Counted from the first letter of the stretch, positions 46,154 through 55,646 are shown. The stretch is DNA of 64,000 bases from Ancylobacter sp. IITR112 (GCF_041415945.1 NZ_JBGCUS010000001.1:4000501-4064500); one strand, 5' to 3'. Numbers and translations: made by a program. The notes: generated by a model not told the origin, from the letters alone.

Positions 46154-48037
46154 ATGGCTGAGCGCCGCGCCGCCGGCCGGCCGGCGATCCCCTTCACCGC
46201 CGAGCTGGCGGCGCTCGGCGTCGTGTTCGGCGATATCGGCACCAGCCCGCTCTATGCATTCAAGCAGGGGCTGAACGCCGTCGGCGGGCCCGGCGTGTCG
46301 GACGCGGATGTGTTCGGCCTGCTCTCGTTGATCAGTTGGGCGATCATCCTCTCCGTCACGCTCAAATATGTCATGCTGGTGCTGCGGGCGGACAATGACG
46401 GCGAAGGCGGCATCCTCGCCCTGGTCACGCTGCTCGATCTGCACCGCTCGGCCAATGGCAGACGCCTGTTCCTGCTCGTCGCCGGGCTTGTCGGCGCGGC
46501 GATGCTCATTGGCGACGGCGTGCTCACCCCGGCCATCTCCGTGCTCTCGGCGATGGAGGGGCTGGAGGTCATCGCCCCCGAACTCGATCACTGGATCGTC
46601 GCCGTCACCGTGCTGGTGATCCTGCTCGTCTTCATCTCCCAGCGCGCCGGCACGGAGCGCATCGGCGCCTTTTACGGGCCGGTGATGCTGACCTGGTTCC
46701 TGTCCCTGGCGGCGCTGGGCGTGCACGGCATCGTGCAGGCGCCGCAGGTTCTGGCGGCGCTCGATCCGCGCCATGCGGTGCTGCTGCTGGCCGACAATCC
46801 GATGCTGGCCGGGCTCATTCTCGGCGCCACCTTCCTGGCGGTCACCGGCGGCGAAGCGCTCTATGCCGATCTCGGCCATTTCGGCCGTCCGGTCATCACC
46901 CGTGCCTGGCTGTTCGTCGCCATGCCGGCGCTGCTGCTCAATTATTACGGCCAGGGCGCGCATGTGCTGGTGCACCGGGATTCGGTGCGCAACCCGTTCT
47001 ACGATCTGGCGCCGCATCTGTTCGAGGTGCCGCTGCTGATCCTTGCCGCGCTGGCGACGGTGATCGCCTCTCAGGCCATCATCACCGGCGTGTTCTCGCT
47101 CGCCAAGCAGGCAATCGAGCTCGGCTATCTGCCGCCGATGCGCATCCGCTACACCAGCGAGCACAATGACCAGCACATTTATGTCGGCCGGCTCAACTGG
47201 ATCATGATGGCGGCCTGCGCCGCCATCGTGGTGTCCTTCGGCTCCTCCGACCGGCTCGCCTCCGCCTATGGCATCGCGGTCGCCATGGCCATGGTCTCGA
47301 CCACCCTCCTGTTCGTCGCCTATGTCCGCCGCCGCTGGAAATGGCCCTGGCCGGCGCTGGTCGCGCTCGCCGGCGGGCTGGGGGTGATCGACCTCGCCTT
47401 CGCCACCGCCAATCTCACCAAGCTGCATGATGGCGGCTGGCTGCCCGTCACCATCGCCGCGCTGGTGCTCGTCGTCATGGTGTCCTGGCGGCGCGGCATG
47501 GAAGGGGTCGGCCTGCAGCAGCGCCGCTTCACCGAACCGCTGGACGACTTCGTCGCCAGAGGCCGCCCGGCCGGCTGCGCGGTGAGCCCGCGCACCGCCA
47601 TTTTCCTCTCGCGCGGCGGGGCGATGACGCCGGTGGCGCTGGGCCGGCTGTCGGAACTGCTCGACGTGCAGTTCACCCGCGCGGTCATCGTCTCCGTCTG
47701 GGTCGCTTCGCGCCCGCGCGTGCCGGTGGACGAGCGGGTGCGGGTGCTGCCGCTCGACGCCGCGCATCTGCGCGTCGATGTGCGCTTCGGCTATATGCAG
47801 CAGATCGACGTGCCGGCCGTGCTCAGCCCGGCGCTCTACGCCCAGGGCATCGACCCCGACGACGCGGTCTATGTCATCGGTCACGAGCGTGTGATGCCGC
47901 CCGACGACATTCTGGGGGTGCGCGACGTGCTCGCCCATATCTTCGCCTTCCTCTCCCGCAATGCCGAGCGCTCGGTCGACCGCTTCGGCCTGCCGCGTCC
48001 GCGCACCATCGAGATCGGCTATCCGGTCCGGCTGTGA
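46154..48037 (+). CDS. kup: Kup-family potassium uptake protein
   Basis: Kup imports K+ with H+ through the inner membrane. The 627-residue protein has 12 membrane segments in the first 440 residues and a cytoplasmic C-terminal domain. Motifs are ALGVVFGDIGTSPLYAFK near residue 20, LRADNDGEGGILALVTLL near 80, GDGVLTPAISVLSAMEGLEV near 115, and GGEALYADLGHFG near 230. Length matches family. ATG 46154 is preceded by GAGGGGG; the frame extends upstream without homology. Confidence 0.93.
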   Translation: MAERRAAGRPAIPFTAELAALGVVFGDIGTSPLYAFKQGLNAVGGPGVSDADVFGLLSLISWAIILSVTLKYVMLVLRADNDGEGGILALVTLLDLHRSANGRRLFLLVAGLVGAAMLIGDGVLTPAISVLSAMEGLEVIAPELDHWIVAVTVLVILLVFISQRAGTERIGAFYGPVMLTWFLSLAALGVHGIVQAPQVLAALDPRHAVLLLADNPMLAGLILGATFLAVTGGEALYADLGHFGRPVITRAWLFVAMPALLLNYYGQGAHVLVHRDSVRNPFYDLAPHLFEVPLLILAALATVIASQAIITGVFSLAKQAIELGYLPPMRIRYTSEHNDQHIYVGRLNWIMMAACAAIVVSFGSSDRLASAYGIAVAMAMVSTTLLFVAYVRRRWKWPWPALVALAGGLGVIDLAFATANLTKLHDGGWLPVTIAALVLVVMVSWRRGMEGVGLQQRRFTEPLDDFVARGRPAGCAVSPRTAIFLSRGGAMTPVALGRLSELLDVQFTRAVIVSVWVASRPRVPVDERVRVLPLDAAHLRVDVRFGYMQQIDVPAVLSPALYAQGIDPDDAVYVIGHERVMPPDDILGVRDVLAHIFAFLSRNAERSVDRFGLPRPRTIEIGYPVRL

Positions 48038-48224
48038 CGGGCTGCCGGCGGGAGCGGGGGGCGCAACGCGCAATGGTTCGTCACCGCGTCGTCACATCGC
48101 CGGCGTCCTGTGGCGCCGCGCGGCGGGATGCGCTAATGCGACGTCGGTCGACCGTGTTTCACAAGCCTGCCCGGTCTGCTAGGGCTGGCCGGCACACTGG
48201 CATAACAGCAGGGACGGAGACGCG

Positions 48225-49310
48225 ATGACGGGACTGAAGGCGATCCCCGGCTGGCTGCGCGCGCGGCTCGGCTGGCACACGCTCGGTCTGGTCGCGAGCC
48301 TTGTCATCATCGGCATCGCCGGCTTCGTGCTCTACAAGATGCTGCGCAACATCCGGCCGACCGAGGTGCTGGAGGCGATCTCGGCCACCGATCCGTGGCG
48401 CATCGCGGTGGCGGCGCTGTTCGTGGCCTGCGCCTATTTCACCCTCACCTTCTATGACTGGTTCGCGCTGCGCACCATCGGCAAGCCGCATGTGCCCTAT
48501 CGGGTCGCCGCGCTGGCCTCCTTCACCTCCTATTCCATCGGCCACAATATCGGCTTCTCCGCCTTCACCGGCGGCACGGTGCGCTATCGCATCTATTCCG
48601 CCCATGGCCTCGGCGCGGTGGATGTCGCCAAGCTCTGTTTCATCACCGGCCTCACCTTCTGGCTCGGCAACATCGCCATTCTCGGCCTCGGCGTCACGGT
48701 CGAGCCCTGGGCGGCGAGCGCGGTCGACCACCTGCCGGCCTGGATCAACCGGCTGATCGGCCTCGCCCTGCTCGCCGGACTTGCCGCCTATGTCACCTGG
48801 GTGGGGCTGAAGCCGCGCCGGATCGGCGTCGGCAAGGGCCACTGGACCGTCACCCTGCCGGGATGGCGGCTCACCCTGATGCAGATCGTCATCGGCATCA
48901 TCGACCTCTCCTTCTGCGCCGCCGCCATGTATGTGCTGATGCCGCAGCAGCCCTATATCGACCCGATCGCGCTCGGCGTGGTGTTCATCTCGGCGACGCT
49001 GCTCGGCTTTGCCAGCCACGCGCCGGGCGGCCTCGGCGTGTTCGACGCGGCGATGCTGGTGGCGCTGCCGCAGTTCGAGACCGAGCCGCTGCTGGGGGCG
49101 CTGCTGCTGCTGCGCCTGCTCTATTACGTCACGCCTTTCGCCATCGCGCTGGTGCTGATGGGCGCGCGCGAACTGATGATCAGCCGGCGCCGGCTCGACG
49201 CCACCAAGGGCATCTCGCCCGATCCACTCGCCGCCATGCCGGTGATGGCGACGGAAGCCGATCCTGCGGATGAGGCGTCGCCGCCCGCGCGCCGCCGCGC
49301 CGCTGGCTGA
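48225..49310 (+). CDS. YbhN/UPF0104-type lysylphosphatidylglycerol synthase membrane domain protein
   Basis: The 361-residue protein has about eight membrane spans with the UPF0104 motifs TFYDWFALRTIGKPHVPYRV near residue 85, SIGHNIGFSAFTGGTVRYRI near 105, and SHAPGGLGVFDAAMLV near 265. This is the transmembrane flippase-like part of MprF without the synthase domain. Such proteins are common in Proteobacteria and lack a proven substrate; a lipid translocation role is inference. A charged tail of about 40 residues follows the last span. Confidence 0.83.
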   Translation: MTGLKAIPGWLRARLGWHTLGLVASLVIIGIAGFVLYKMLRNIRPTEVLEAISATDPWRIAVAALFVACAYFTLTFYDWFALRTIGKPHVPYRVAALASFTSYSIGHNIGFSAFTGGTVRYRIYSAHGLGAVDVAKLCFITGLTFWLGNIAILGLGVTVEPWAASAVDHLPAWINRLIGLALLAGLAAYVTWVGLKPRRIGVGKGHWTVTLPGWRLTLMQIVIGIIDLSFCAAAMYVLMPQQPYIDPIALGVVFISATLLGFASHAPGGLGVFDAAMLVALPQFETEPLLGALLLLRLLYYVTPFAIALVLMGARELMISRRRLDATKGISPDPLAAMPVMATEADPADEASPPARRRAAG

Positions 49311-49342
49311 GGCCCCGGGTCCCTGGCGCGCGGCGTCCCGGG

Positions 49343-49440
49343 CGTTTCCGAGCGAAGCGGATACGGGTTCGCGTGAAGAAAACGCGACAGAACGGGGAAT
49401 TTGATCATTCCCCGTCTCCGTGAAACGGTGAGCTGATCTA
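49343..49440. repeat. Palindrome-rich intergenic repeat, element C
   Basis: A 98-base element in reverse orientation to element B. It runs CGTTTCCGAGCGAAGCGGAT, then TTCGCGTGAAGAAAACGCGAC, a 9-bp hairpin ACGGGGAAT/ATTCCCCGT, and CCGTGAAACGGTGAGCTGAT. Read on the minus strand it matches B over nearly its full length. Its last bases overlap the stop codon of the next minus-strand gene. Confidence 0.8.
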
Positions 49441-50043
49441 GCGCACGAGGTCGGGCAGCAGGGCGCGCATGCTGGGCGGCAGCTTGCTCGGCTTCACGCC
49501 CTTGGGCAGGCTGAACAGCGCCGGGTCCTGCGGCGCGCGGGTCAGTTCCGTCACCTCGAACAGCACCACCGGCTTGGTGCCCATCTTCGTGGTGGTCTTC
49601 AGCACGATGCCGTCGGGGGTGATGCAGCTCTCCACCGGCTCATTGATCGCCTTGACCTCGAAGCGCCACAGCTCGCACGCTTCCCCCAGCGCTTCACCCT
49701 GGCCGACGCGGGTGCCCTGCCGCTTGGCGTCGGAGAAGGCGAAGCCCGGCGGCATGTCCTTCTCGATGGCGAGACGGTCCATGCCCGGCACGTCCATCAG
49801 CACCACCACGCGGCTGTTCTCGAGATCAATCAGGCTGACCATGCCTTCCGGCAGCTTGCCGCCTTCGACCTCGACCCGCACCTTGCCCTGATGGTGGAAC
49901 ACGTTCAGCGCCACGCCCTGCGGCACGCGGGCGCGGGCGCGGTAGTCCGCCGCCGGGGCCGGCATCGGCTCGGCACGGGCGGCGCTCAGCGCGAAGGACA
50001 GGCCGAGGCCCAGCAGCAGGCGGGCAATCCCAGGACGGCGCAT
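49438..50043 (-). CDS. Exported hypothetical protein
   Basis: I do not recognise a family for this 201-residue protein. It has a signal peptide (basic MRRPGIARLL, hydrophobic LGLGLSFALSAARAE). The mature part is beta-rich with GKVRVEVEGGKLPEGMVSLI, VVVLMDVPGMDRLAIE, ACELWRFEVKAINEPVESC and GVKPSKLPPSMRALLPDLV, and has two cysteines able to pair. The pattern recalls periplasmic DUF4412-like proteins, but I cannot confirm it. ATG 50043 has AAGGAG six bases upstream. The stop TAG lies at the edge of repeat element C. It lies 33 bases after ppk2 on the same strand. Confidence 0.65.
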   Translation of the reverse strand: MRRPGIARLLLGLGLSFALSAARAEPMPAPAADYRARARVPQGVALNVFHHQGKVRVEVEGGKLPEGMVSLIDLENSRVVVLMDVPGMDRLAIEKDMPPGFAFSDAKRQGTRVGQGEALGEACELWRFEVKAINEPVESCITPDGIVLKTTTKMGTKPVVLFEVTELTRAPQDPALFSLPKGVKPSKLPPSMRALLPDLVR

Positions 50044-50076
50044 CGGGGCTCCTTCGCTCGGTCGGCGGCGCATGGT

Positions 50077-50982
50077 TCAGGTGGCGGCCCGCGCCAGGAA
50101 GGCGCGGCCGTCGAGCACGATGGCGGGATCGGGAATGCCCACCACCGTGTCATCCCTGCCCTCATACGGGATTTGGGCGAGGATTTGGCGGATCACGCCG
50201 AGGCGTGCCCGCATTTTGTCGTTGCCCAGCACCACCGCCCAGGGAACGGGCGCATGGCTCGCCGCGATCATCGCGTCGCGCGCCGCGGAGATCGCGTCCC
50301 AACGCGCCGGCGCCGCGAGATCCACCGGCGAGAGCTTCCAGCGCTTGAGCGGGTCCTGGTGGCGTTCATGCAGGCGCAGAAGCTGCATTTCCCGGCCGAT
50401 GTCGAGCCAGATCTTGAACAGCCGGATGCCGTCATCCACCAGCATCTTCTCGAATGTCGGCACCTGCTGGAGAAAATGCGCGGTCTCCTGCGGGGTGCAG
50501 AAGCCCATCACCGGCTCGACCACGGCGCGGTTATACCAGGAGCGGTCGAAGATCGCGATGTCGCCGCGGCGCGGCAGATGGGCGATGTAGCGCTGGAAAT
50601 ACCATTGGCCGGCTTCCGCCTCGGTGGGCTTGTCGAGCGCCACCACATGCACGAAGCGCGGGTTGAGATGCTGCGTCAGGCGGTGGATGGTGCCGCCCTT
50701 GCCGGCGGCGTCGCGCCCTTCGAAGACGAGCACGACGCGCTCGCGCTGCGCTTTCACCCATTCCTGCAGCTTCAGCAGCTCGATCTGCAGCGCATGCAGC
50801 TCGGCCTCATAGGTCTTGCGCTTGGGCCGGTCGGAATAGGGATAGAAGCCGCTGCTATAGGCGCGCTCGGCGATGATGGCGGGCATGTCCGGCGCTTCGA
50901 CCGAGAAGGCGGCGATGGCGGCGGCGAGCTCCGCCTCTGCGGGCCCGGTGGCCGCGCCGGGGGCGGCCGGCTTCTTCGTCAT
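50077..50982 (-). CDS. ppk2: Polyphosphate kinase 2
   Basis: PPK2 transfers phosphate between polyphosphate and nucleotides. The 301-residue protein has one PPK2 domain: Walker A VVLVFEGRDAAGKGGTIHRL near residue 92, HVVALDKPTEAEAGQWYFQR, Walker B/lid IAIFDRSWYNRAVVEPVMGF near 150, and KIWLDIGREMQLLRLHERHQ near 195. Class (ADP or AMP phosphorylating) is unclear from length alone. It diverges from phoR across 178 bases. No CTGTCAT repeat is evident in that gap. Confidence 0.92.
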   Translation of the reverse strand: MTKKPAAPGAATGPAEAELAAAIAAFSVEAPDMPAIIAERAYSSGFYPYSDRPKRKTYEAELHALQIELLKLQEWVKAQRERVVLVFEGRDAAGKGGTIHRLTQHLNPRFVHVVALDKPTEAEAGQWYFQRYIAHLPRRGDIAIFDRSWYNRAVVEPVMGFCTPQETAHFLQQVPTFEKMLVDDGIRLFKIWLDIGREMQLLRLHERHQDPLKRWKLSPVDLAAPARWDAISAARDAMIAASHAPVPWAVVLGNDKMRARLGVIRQILAQIPYEGRDDTVVGIPDPAIVLDGRAFLARAAT

Positions 50983-51160
50983 ATGGAAGCCTTTCAACGC
51001 TATCATAAGGTGGCAACGTGCCGAACTGCGGAAGGTTCGTGCCCGGTGATTCGGCCCGGGCGATTCGTCTTCCAGCAACGGCCTTGAAAGCATATCAGGA
51101 AAGAGCGGCGCGCCTGAAAAAGCGGGCGAGGCCGCCGGTTTGGATCGGGCGGGAACGGGC

Positions 51161-52453
51161 ATGGCTCTGGGAGAGTCGCGGCAACTGGCGGAGGACACGC
51201 TGCGCGAGCGTCTGGTTGGCGCGCGCTGGGTTCTTGCCGCCGCCGCTCTGGGGCTCGCCGGCGCCCACTGGTTCGGCGCGCTGACGCCGGGCGCCGGCCT
51301 CGCCATTGGCGGGCTGGTGGCGCTGGGTGCGGCGCTGCCGGTGCGCCGGCGCCCGGTGGCTGCCGCGCTTGCCCGCTTCAGCGGGGAAGCCAAGCCTTCG
51401 CCGCGCGCCGAGGAGCGGCTGCCCGCTCTGGTGCGTGCCCTGCCCGAAGCGGCGCTGCTGCTGGATGCACGCGGCACCGTGCTCGCCGCCAACACCACCG
51501 CCGTCGGCCTTCTCGCCAGCGTGCGCGTCGGCGATCCCGTCTCCTTCGCCGTGCGGGTGCCGGAAGTGCTGGAAGCGCTGCGCGCCTCGGTGGCGGACGG
51601 AACGGCCCGCCGCATCGAATTTGCCGAGCGCGTGCCGCTCGACCGCTGGCTGCGCGCCGACATCGTGCCGATCCGCCCCGGCCTGCTGCGCGAGGGCGCG
51701 CCGACCGAGGCGGTGCTGCTGAGCTTCATCGACCTCACCCCGCAGCGGCGGGTCGAGCAGATGCGCGTCGATTTCGTCGCCAATGCCAGCCACGAACTGC
51801 GCACCCCGCTCGCCTCGCTCTCCGGCTTCATCGAGACGCTGCAGGGCCCGGCGCGCAACGACGCCAATGCCCGCGAGCGCTTTCTCAAGATCATGAACGA
51901 GCAGGCCCGGCGCATGTCGCGGCTGATCGACGATCTGCTCTCGCTGTCGCGTATCGAGCTCAACGCCCATCTGCGCCCGGAGGCGGCGGTGGACCTCGTC
52001 GCCGTCGTCAGCCATGTGCGCGAGGCGCTGGCCCCGCTCGGCCGCGAGCGCGGGGTGGAGATCGCCTTCGAGCATCCGGACGAACCGGTGGTGGTGCGCG
52101 GCGATCGCGACGAGCTGATCCGGGTGTTCGAGAACCTCGTCGAGAACGCGCTGAAATATGGTGGCACTGGCGGGCGGGTGGAAATCGCGGTCCTGCGCGA
52201 GGGCACGGACGCGCTGGTATCGGTACGTGATTACGGCCCCGGAATCGCGCCGGAACATGTGCCTCGCCTCACCGAGAGGTTTTACCGCGTCGACACCGCC
52301 CACTCGCGCGAGCAGGGTGGAACCGGGCTCGGCTTGGCCATCGTCAAGCACATCGTCGCCCGCCATCGCGGCAAGATGGGCATTGAAAGCGTGCCGGGCG
52401 CGGGCTCGACATTTTCGGTGCGCCTGTCGACATCCCCGACGCCAAAGAGATAA
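51161..52453 (+). CDS. phoR: Phosphate regulon sensor kinase PhoR
   Basis: The 430-residue histidine kinase has two N-terminal membrane segments (WVLAAAALGLAGAHWFGAL near residue 25 and GLAIGGLVALGAAL), a PAS-like domain (80-195), and the kinase core. The H box is DFVANASHELRTPLASLSGF near 205, the N box VFENLVENALKYGG near 320, then VRDYGPGIAPEHV and GGTGLGLAIVKHIVARHRGK. The order before pstS and phoB makes the PhoR assignment strong. The start is uncertain by seven codons (a TTG at 51140 is in frame). Confidence 0.92.
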   Translation: MALGESRQLAEDTLRERLVGARWVLAAAALGLAGAHWFGALTPGAGLAIGGLVALGAALPVRRRPVAAALARFSGEAKPSPRAEERLPALVRALPEAALLLDARGTVLAANTTAVGLLASVRVGDPVSFAVRVPEVLEALRASVADGTARRIEFAERVPLDRWLRADIVPIRPGLLREGAPTEAVLLSFIDLTPQRRVEQMRVDFVANASHELRTPLASLSGFIETLQGPARNDANARERFLKIMNEQARRMSRLIDDLLSLSRIELNAHLRPEAAVDLVAVVSHVREALAPLGRERGVEIAFEHPDEPVVVRGDRDELIRVFENLVENALKYGGTGGRVEIAVLREGTDALVSVRDYGPGIAPEHVPRLTERFYRVDTAHSREQGGTGLGLAIVKHIVARHRGKMGIESVPGAGSTFSVRLSTSPTPKR

Positions 52454-52477
52454 TGCAAGAATTTTCAGATAGTTGAA

Positions 52478-52506
52478 CTGTCATCAAGGGTTCATTGAAG
52501 GGTCAT
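52478..52506 (+). promoter_or_regulatory. Pho box upstream of pstS
   Basis: Three heptamers at exact 11-base spacing: CTGTCAT (52478-52484), GGTTCAT (52489-52495) and GGGTCAT (52500-52506), each followed by a four-base spacer. The first matches the PhoB consensus CTGTCAT fully. It lies 25 bases after the phoR stop and 118 before the pstS start. Confidence 0.85.
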
Positions 52507-52623
52507 AGAACCTTGGTGCCCGGGCGGTATGAGTCCCGAGTGAACTGTCCACCGCCCTTCGGCCAATCGGGCAGCCGCCCTCGTTCCGGCATGCTGCCAT
52601 CTCCCGACCTAAGGAGAAGACCC

Positions 52624-53664
52624 TTGAAATTCACCCATCTGCTCGGCGCTGCTGCGCTGTCGTTCGGCGCCCTGGTTTCCGGCGCCGCCTTCGCCGCCGA
52701 CATCAACGGTGCTGGCGCCTCCTTCCCCGCTCCGGTCTACCAGGCCTGGGCTGCGGCCTATAAGGAGAAGACGGGCACCGGCCTCAACTACCAGTCGATC
52801 GGTTCCGGCGGTGGTCAGAACCAGATCGTCAACCGCACCGTCGACTTCGGCGCCTCCGACGCGCCGATGAAGGACGACAAGCTCGAATCCGCCAACCTGC
52901 TGCAGTTCCCGACCGTGATCGGCTCGGTGGTCGCCATCGTCAACCTCGGCGAAGACCATGCCCTGACCCTGAATGGCGCCACCATCGCCGACATCTACCA
53001 GGGCAAGATCACCAAGTGGAACGACCCGAAGATCGCCGCCCTGAACAAGGGTGCGAAGCTCCCCGACCTCGCAATCGTCCCGGTCTATCGTTCGGACTCC
53101 TCGGGCACGTCCTTCGTGTTCACCTCCTACCTCGCCGCCACCAATGCCGATTGGAAGTCCAATGTCGGCGCCGCCACCTCGGTCCAGTGGCCGGTCGGCG
53201 CGGGCGCCAAGGGCAATGAAGGCGTTGCCGGCACCGTGAAGAACACCAAGGGCGCCATCGGCTACGTCGAGTTCATCTACGCCGCCGCCAACAAGCTCGC
53301 CACCACCGACCTCGTGAACAAGGCCGGCAAGGTCGTGAAGCCCGAGACCAAGACCTTCATGGAAGCGGCTGCGGCTGCCGACTGGAAGGGTGCGAAGAAC
53401 TTCGCCGCCTCGATGATCGACACCGCCGGCGAAGGCGCCTGGCCGATCACCTCCGCCACCTACATCCTGCTGCCGAAGAACCCGACCAACGCCGCGCAGT
53501 CGGCCGAAGTCATCAAGTTCTTCGACTGGGCCTATGGTGCGGAAGGCGACGCCATCGCCGAGAAGCTGCACTACATCCCGCTGCCCGACTCGGTCGTCTC
53601 CGAGATCAAGAAGGCTTGGGCGAGCGACGTGAAGGTCGACGGCAAGCCCGTCTGGACCAACTGA
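52624..53664 (+). CDS. pstS: Phosphate ABC transporter substrate-binding protein PstS
   Basis: PstS binds periplasmic phosphate and hands it to PstCA. The 346-residue precursor has a signal peptide (LLGAAALSFGALVSGAAFAA) ending before DINGAGASFPAPVY. Next come NYQSIGSGGGQNQIVNRTVD and DFGASDAPM near residue 80 and RSDSSGTSFVFTSYLA near 165, the phosphate-binding loops. The start is TTG 52624, seven bases after AAGGAG (52611-52616); no ATG is better placed. It is the first gene of pstSCAB-phoU-phoB under the Pho box. Confidence 0.96.
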   Translation: MKFTHLLGAAALSFGALVSGAAFAADINGAGASFPAPVYQAWAAAYKEKTGTGLNYQSIGSGGGQNQIVNRTVDFGASDAPMKDDKLESANLLQFPTVIGSVVAIVNLGEDHALTLNGATIADIYQGKITKWNDPKIAALNKGAKLPDLAIVPVYRSDSSGTSFVFTSYLAATNADWKSNVGAATSVQWPVGAGAKGNEGVAGTVKNTKGAIGYVEFIYAAANKLATTDLVNKAGKVVKPETKTFMEAAAAADWKGAKNFAASMIDTAGEGAWPITSATYILLPKNPTNAAQSAEVIKFFDWAYGAEGDAIAEKLHYIPLPDSVVSEIKKAWASDVKVDGKPVWTN

Positions 53665-53680
53665 TCCTGACCCGCAAGGG

Positions 53681-53707
53681 GAAGAGGCGGCCCTCGGCCG
53701 CCTCTTC
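53681..53707 (+). other. Strong hairpin between pstS and pstC
   Basis: A perfect 12-bp stem (GAAGAGGCGGCC, 53681-53692, with 53696-53707) and three-base loop starts 17 bases after the pstS stop. It lacks a U-run. In pst operons a hairpin here often protects or partly terminates the abundant pstS message. Confidence 0.55.
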
Positions 53708-53821
53708 TCGTCTGCCCCCGGCGAGCGTTAATTCGCCGCGTCGACCCTGCTCCGTCACAGTATGCCGCCCCTCCGGCCGATCGCGGCTCGGGGTGACAAG
53801 GCGCTCCGAGGATCACACGAC

Positions 53822-54799
53822 ATGGATGCCACTCTCAGCGGAAGGCAGGCGGAGGCCGGCCTGATCGCGGCGCATAAGCCGACGGGCCGCGTAAGCGACC
53901 CGGTCTTCGTCGGCATTCTCTGGGCCAGCGGCATTCTCGTGCTGCTGCTGCTCGGCCTCATCATCGCGATGCTGTTCCATGGCGGCCTGCCGGCCCTGCG
54001 GGAATTCGGCATCTCCTTCCTCTGGTCGACCCAGTGGAACCCGGTGACCGAAGTGTTCGGCGCCGGCGTGATGGTGTTCGGCACCGTCTTCAGCGCCGTC
54101 ATCGCCGTGATCATCGCCCTGCCGCTGTCCTTCGGCATCGCCTTCTTTCTGACCGAGATCGCCCCCGGCCCGCTGCGCCGGCCGATCGGCGTCGCGATCC
54201 AGCTTCTCGCCGCGATCCCGTCGATCATCTACGGCATGTGGGGCTTCTTCGTCATCGTGCCGCTGATGGCCGCCTATGTTCAGCCGCCGCTGATCGAATG
54301 GCTCGGCCCGCTGCCGGTGATCGGCGCGCTGTTCCAGGGCCCGCCCCTCGGCGCCGGCATGCTCACCGCCGGCCTGATCATGGCGATCATGATCCTGCCC
54401 TTCATCACCGCCATGTTCGTCGAGGTGCTGGAATCGGTGCCGCCGATGATCAAGGAATCCGCCTATGGCGTCGGCGCCACCACCTATGAGGTCTACCGCA
54501 ACGTCTCGGTGCCCTATGGCCGCACCGCCATGGTCGGCGCGGTGATGCTCGGCCTCGGCCGCGCCCTGGGCGAGACGATGGCGGTGACCTTCGTCATCGG
54601 CAATGCCACGCGCATGTCCGCCTCGCTCTTCGCCCCCGGCGCCACCATCGCCTCCACCATCGCCAACGAGTTCCCCGAAGCCTCCATCGGCTCGTTGAAA
54701 CTCCAGTCGCTGCTGGAACTGGGCTTCATCCTGTTCGTGATTTCGTTCATCGTGCTCGCGCTCTCGCGCCTGCTCGTCCGGTCCCGGCTCAAGGGCTGA
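53822..54799 (+). CDS. pstC: Phosphate ABC transporter permease PstC
   Basis: The 325-residue inner-membrane permease has six spans. Markers are [20 protein letters not shown] near residue 60, [20 protein letters not shown] near 125, and the ABC-interaction (EAA) loop [20 protein letters not shown] near 210, followed by [20 protein letters not shown] 53822 has GAGGA upstream at nine bases. pstA follows 13 bases later. Confidence 0.95.
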   Translation: MDATLSGRQAEAGLIAAHKPTGRVSDPVFVGILWASGILVLLLLGLIIAMLFHGGLPALREFGISFLWSTQWNPVTEVFGAGVMVFGTVFSAVIAVIIALPLSFGIAFFLTEIAPGPLRRPIGVAIQLLAAIPSIIYGMWGFFVIVPLMAAYVQPPLIEWLGPLPVIGALFQGPPLGAGMLTAGLIMAIMILPFITAMFVEVLESVPPMIKESAYGVGATTYEVYRNVSVPYGRTAMVGAVMLGLGRALGETMAVTFVIGNATRMSASLFAPGATIASTIANEFPEASIGSLKLQSLLELGFILFVISFIVLALSRLLVRSRLKG

Positions 54800-54812
54800 G
54801 GGAGAGACACAC

Positions 54813-55646
54813 ATGGCATCCCTCGCCCGCCGCCGCGCCACCGACTACACCGTCAAGGCCATCAGCACCGGCTTCGCCGTGCTCTCGCTCATCCTGCTCG
54901 CCTGGATCCTGTGGACCCTGGTGGCGCGCGGCCTGCCCGCCATCGGGCCGCATGTCTTCACCAAGATCACCGCGCCGCCCGGTGCCGGTGGCGGCCTGCT
55001 CAACGCCATCATCGGCTCGCTGATCCAGATCGGCGTCGCGCTCATCATCGGCACTCCCATCGGCCTGATGTGCGGCACCTTCCTCGCCGAGAACGGCCGC
55101 GGAACCCAGGTCGCCAACGCGGTGCGCTTCGTCAATGACGTGCTGCTGTCGGCCCCGTCCATCCTCATCGGCCTGTTCGTCTACCAGCTCCTGGTCGTCC
55201 CCTTCGGCGGCTTCTCCGGCTGGGCGGGTGCTATCGCCCTGGCGATCATCATCATTCCGGTGGTGGTGCGCACGACGGAAGACATGCTGAACCTCGTCCC
55301 CATCGGCCTGCGCGAAGCCGCCTTCGCCCTCGGCGCCCCGCAGTGGAAGGTCGTCACCTTCGTCACCTGGCGCGCCGCCCGGGCGGGCATCGTCACCGGC
55401 ATCCTGCTCGCCGTTGCCCGCGCCGCCGGCGAGACCGCGCCGCTGCTGTTCACCTCGCTCGGCAATAATGGCTGGTCGGTCAGCCTCGATGCGCCCATGG
55501 CCAGCCTGCCGATCGCGATCTATCAATATGCGGCCAGCCCCTTCGAGGACTGGGTTGCGCTGGCCTGGGCCGGCGCCCTGCTCATCACCGTCGGGGTGCT
55601 GACCCTGAACATCCTTTCCCGCCTCGTCCTGGCGAAGATGAAGTGA
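54813..55646 (+). CDS. pstA: Phosphate ABC transporter permease PstA
   Basis: The 277-residue second permease has six spans with [20 protein letters not shown] near residue 52, [15 protein letters not shown] near 115, and the EAA loop [20 protein letters not shown] near 165, then [18 protein letters not shown]. It pairs with PstC to form the phosphate channel. Some PstA proteins have an N-terminal extension; this one does not. It is 8 bases before pstB. Confidence 0.95.
   Translation: MASLARRRATDYTVKAISTGFAVLSLILLAWILWTLVARGLPAIGPHVFTKITAPPGAGGGLLNAIIGSLIQIGVALIIGTPIGLMCGTFLAENGRGTQVANAVRFVNDVLLSAPSILIGLFVYQLLVVPFGGFSGWAGAIALAIIIIPVVVRTTEDMLNLVPIGLREAAFALGAPQWKVVTFVTWRAARAGIVTGILLAVARAAGETAPLLFTSLGNNGWSVSLDAPMASLPIAIYQYAASPFEDWVALAWAGALLITVGVLTLNILSRLVLAKMK

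Noticed and set aside
46031..48073. 680-residue minus-strand open frame opposite kup
   Set aside because: Composition is His/Asp/Gly-rich with no motif; kup on the other strand is well supported.
50983..51160. Possible Pho box between ppk2 and phoR
   Set aside because: No pair of CTGTCAT-like heptamers at 11-base spacing on either strand.
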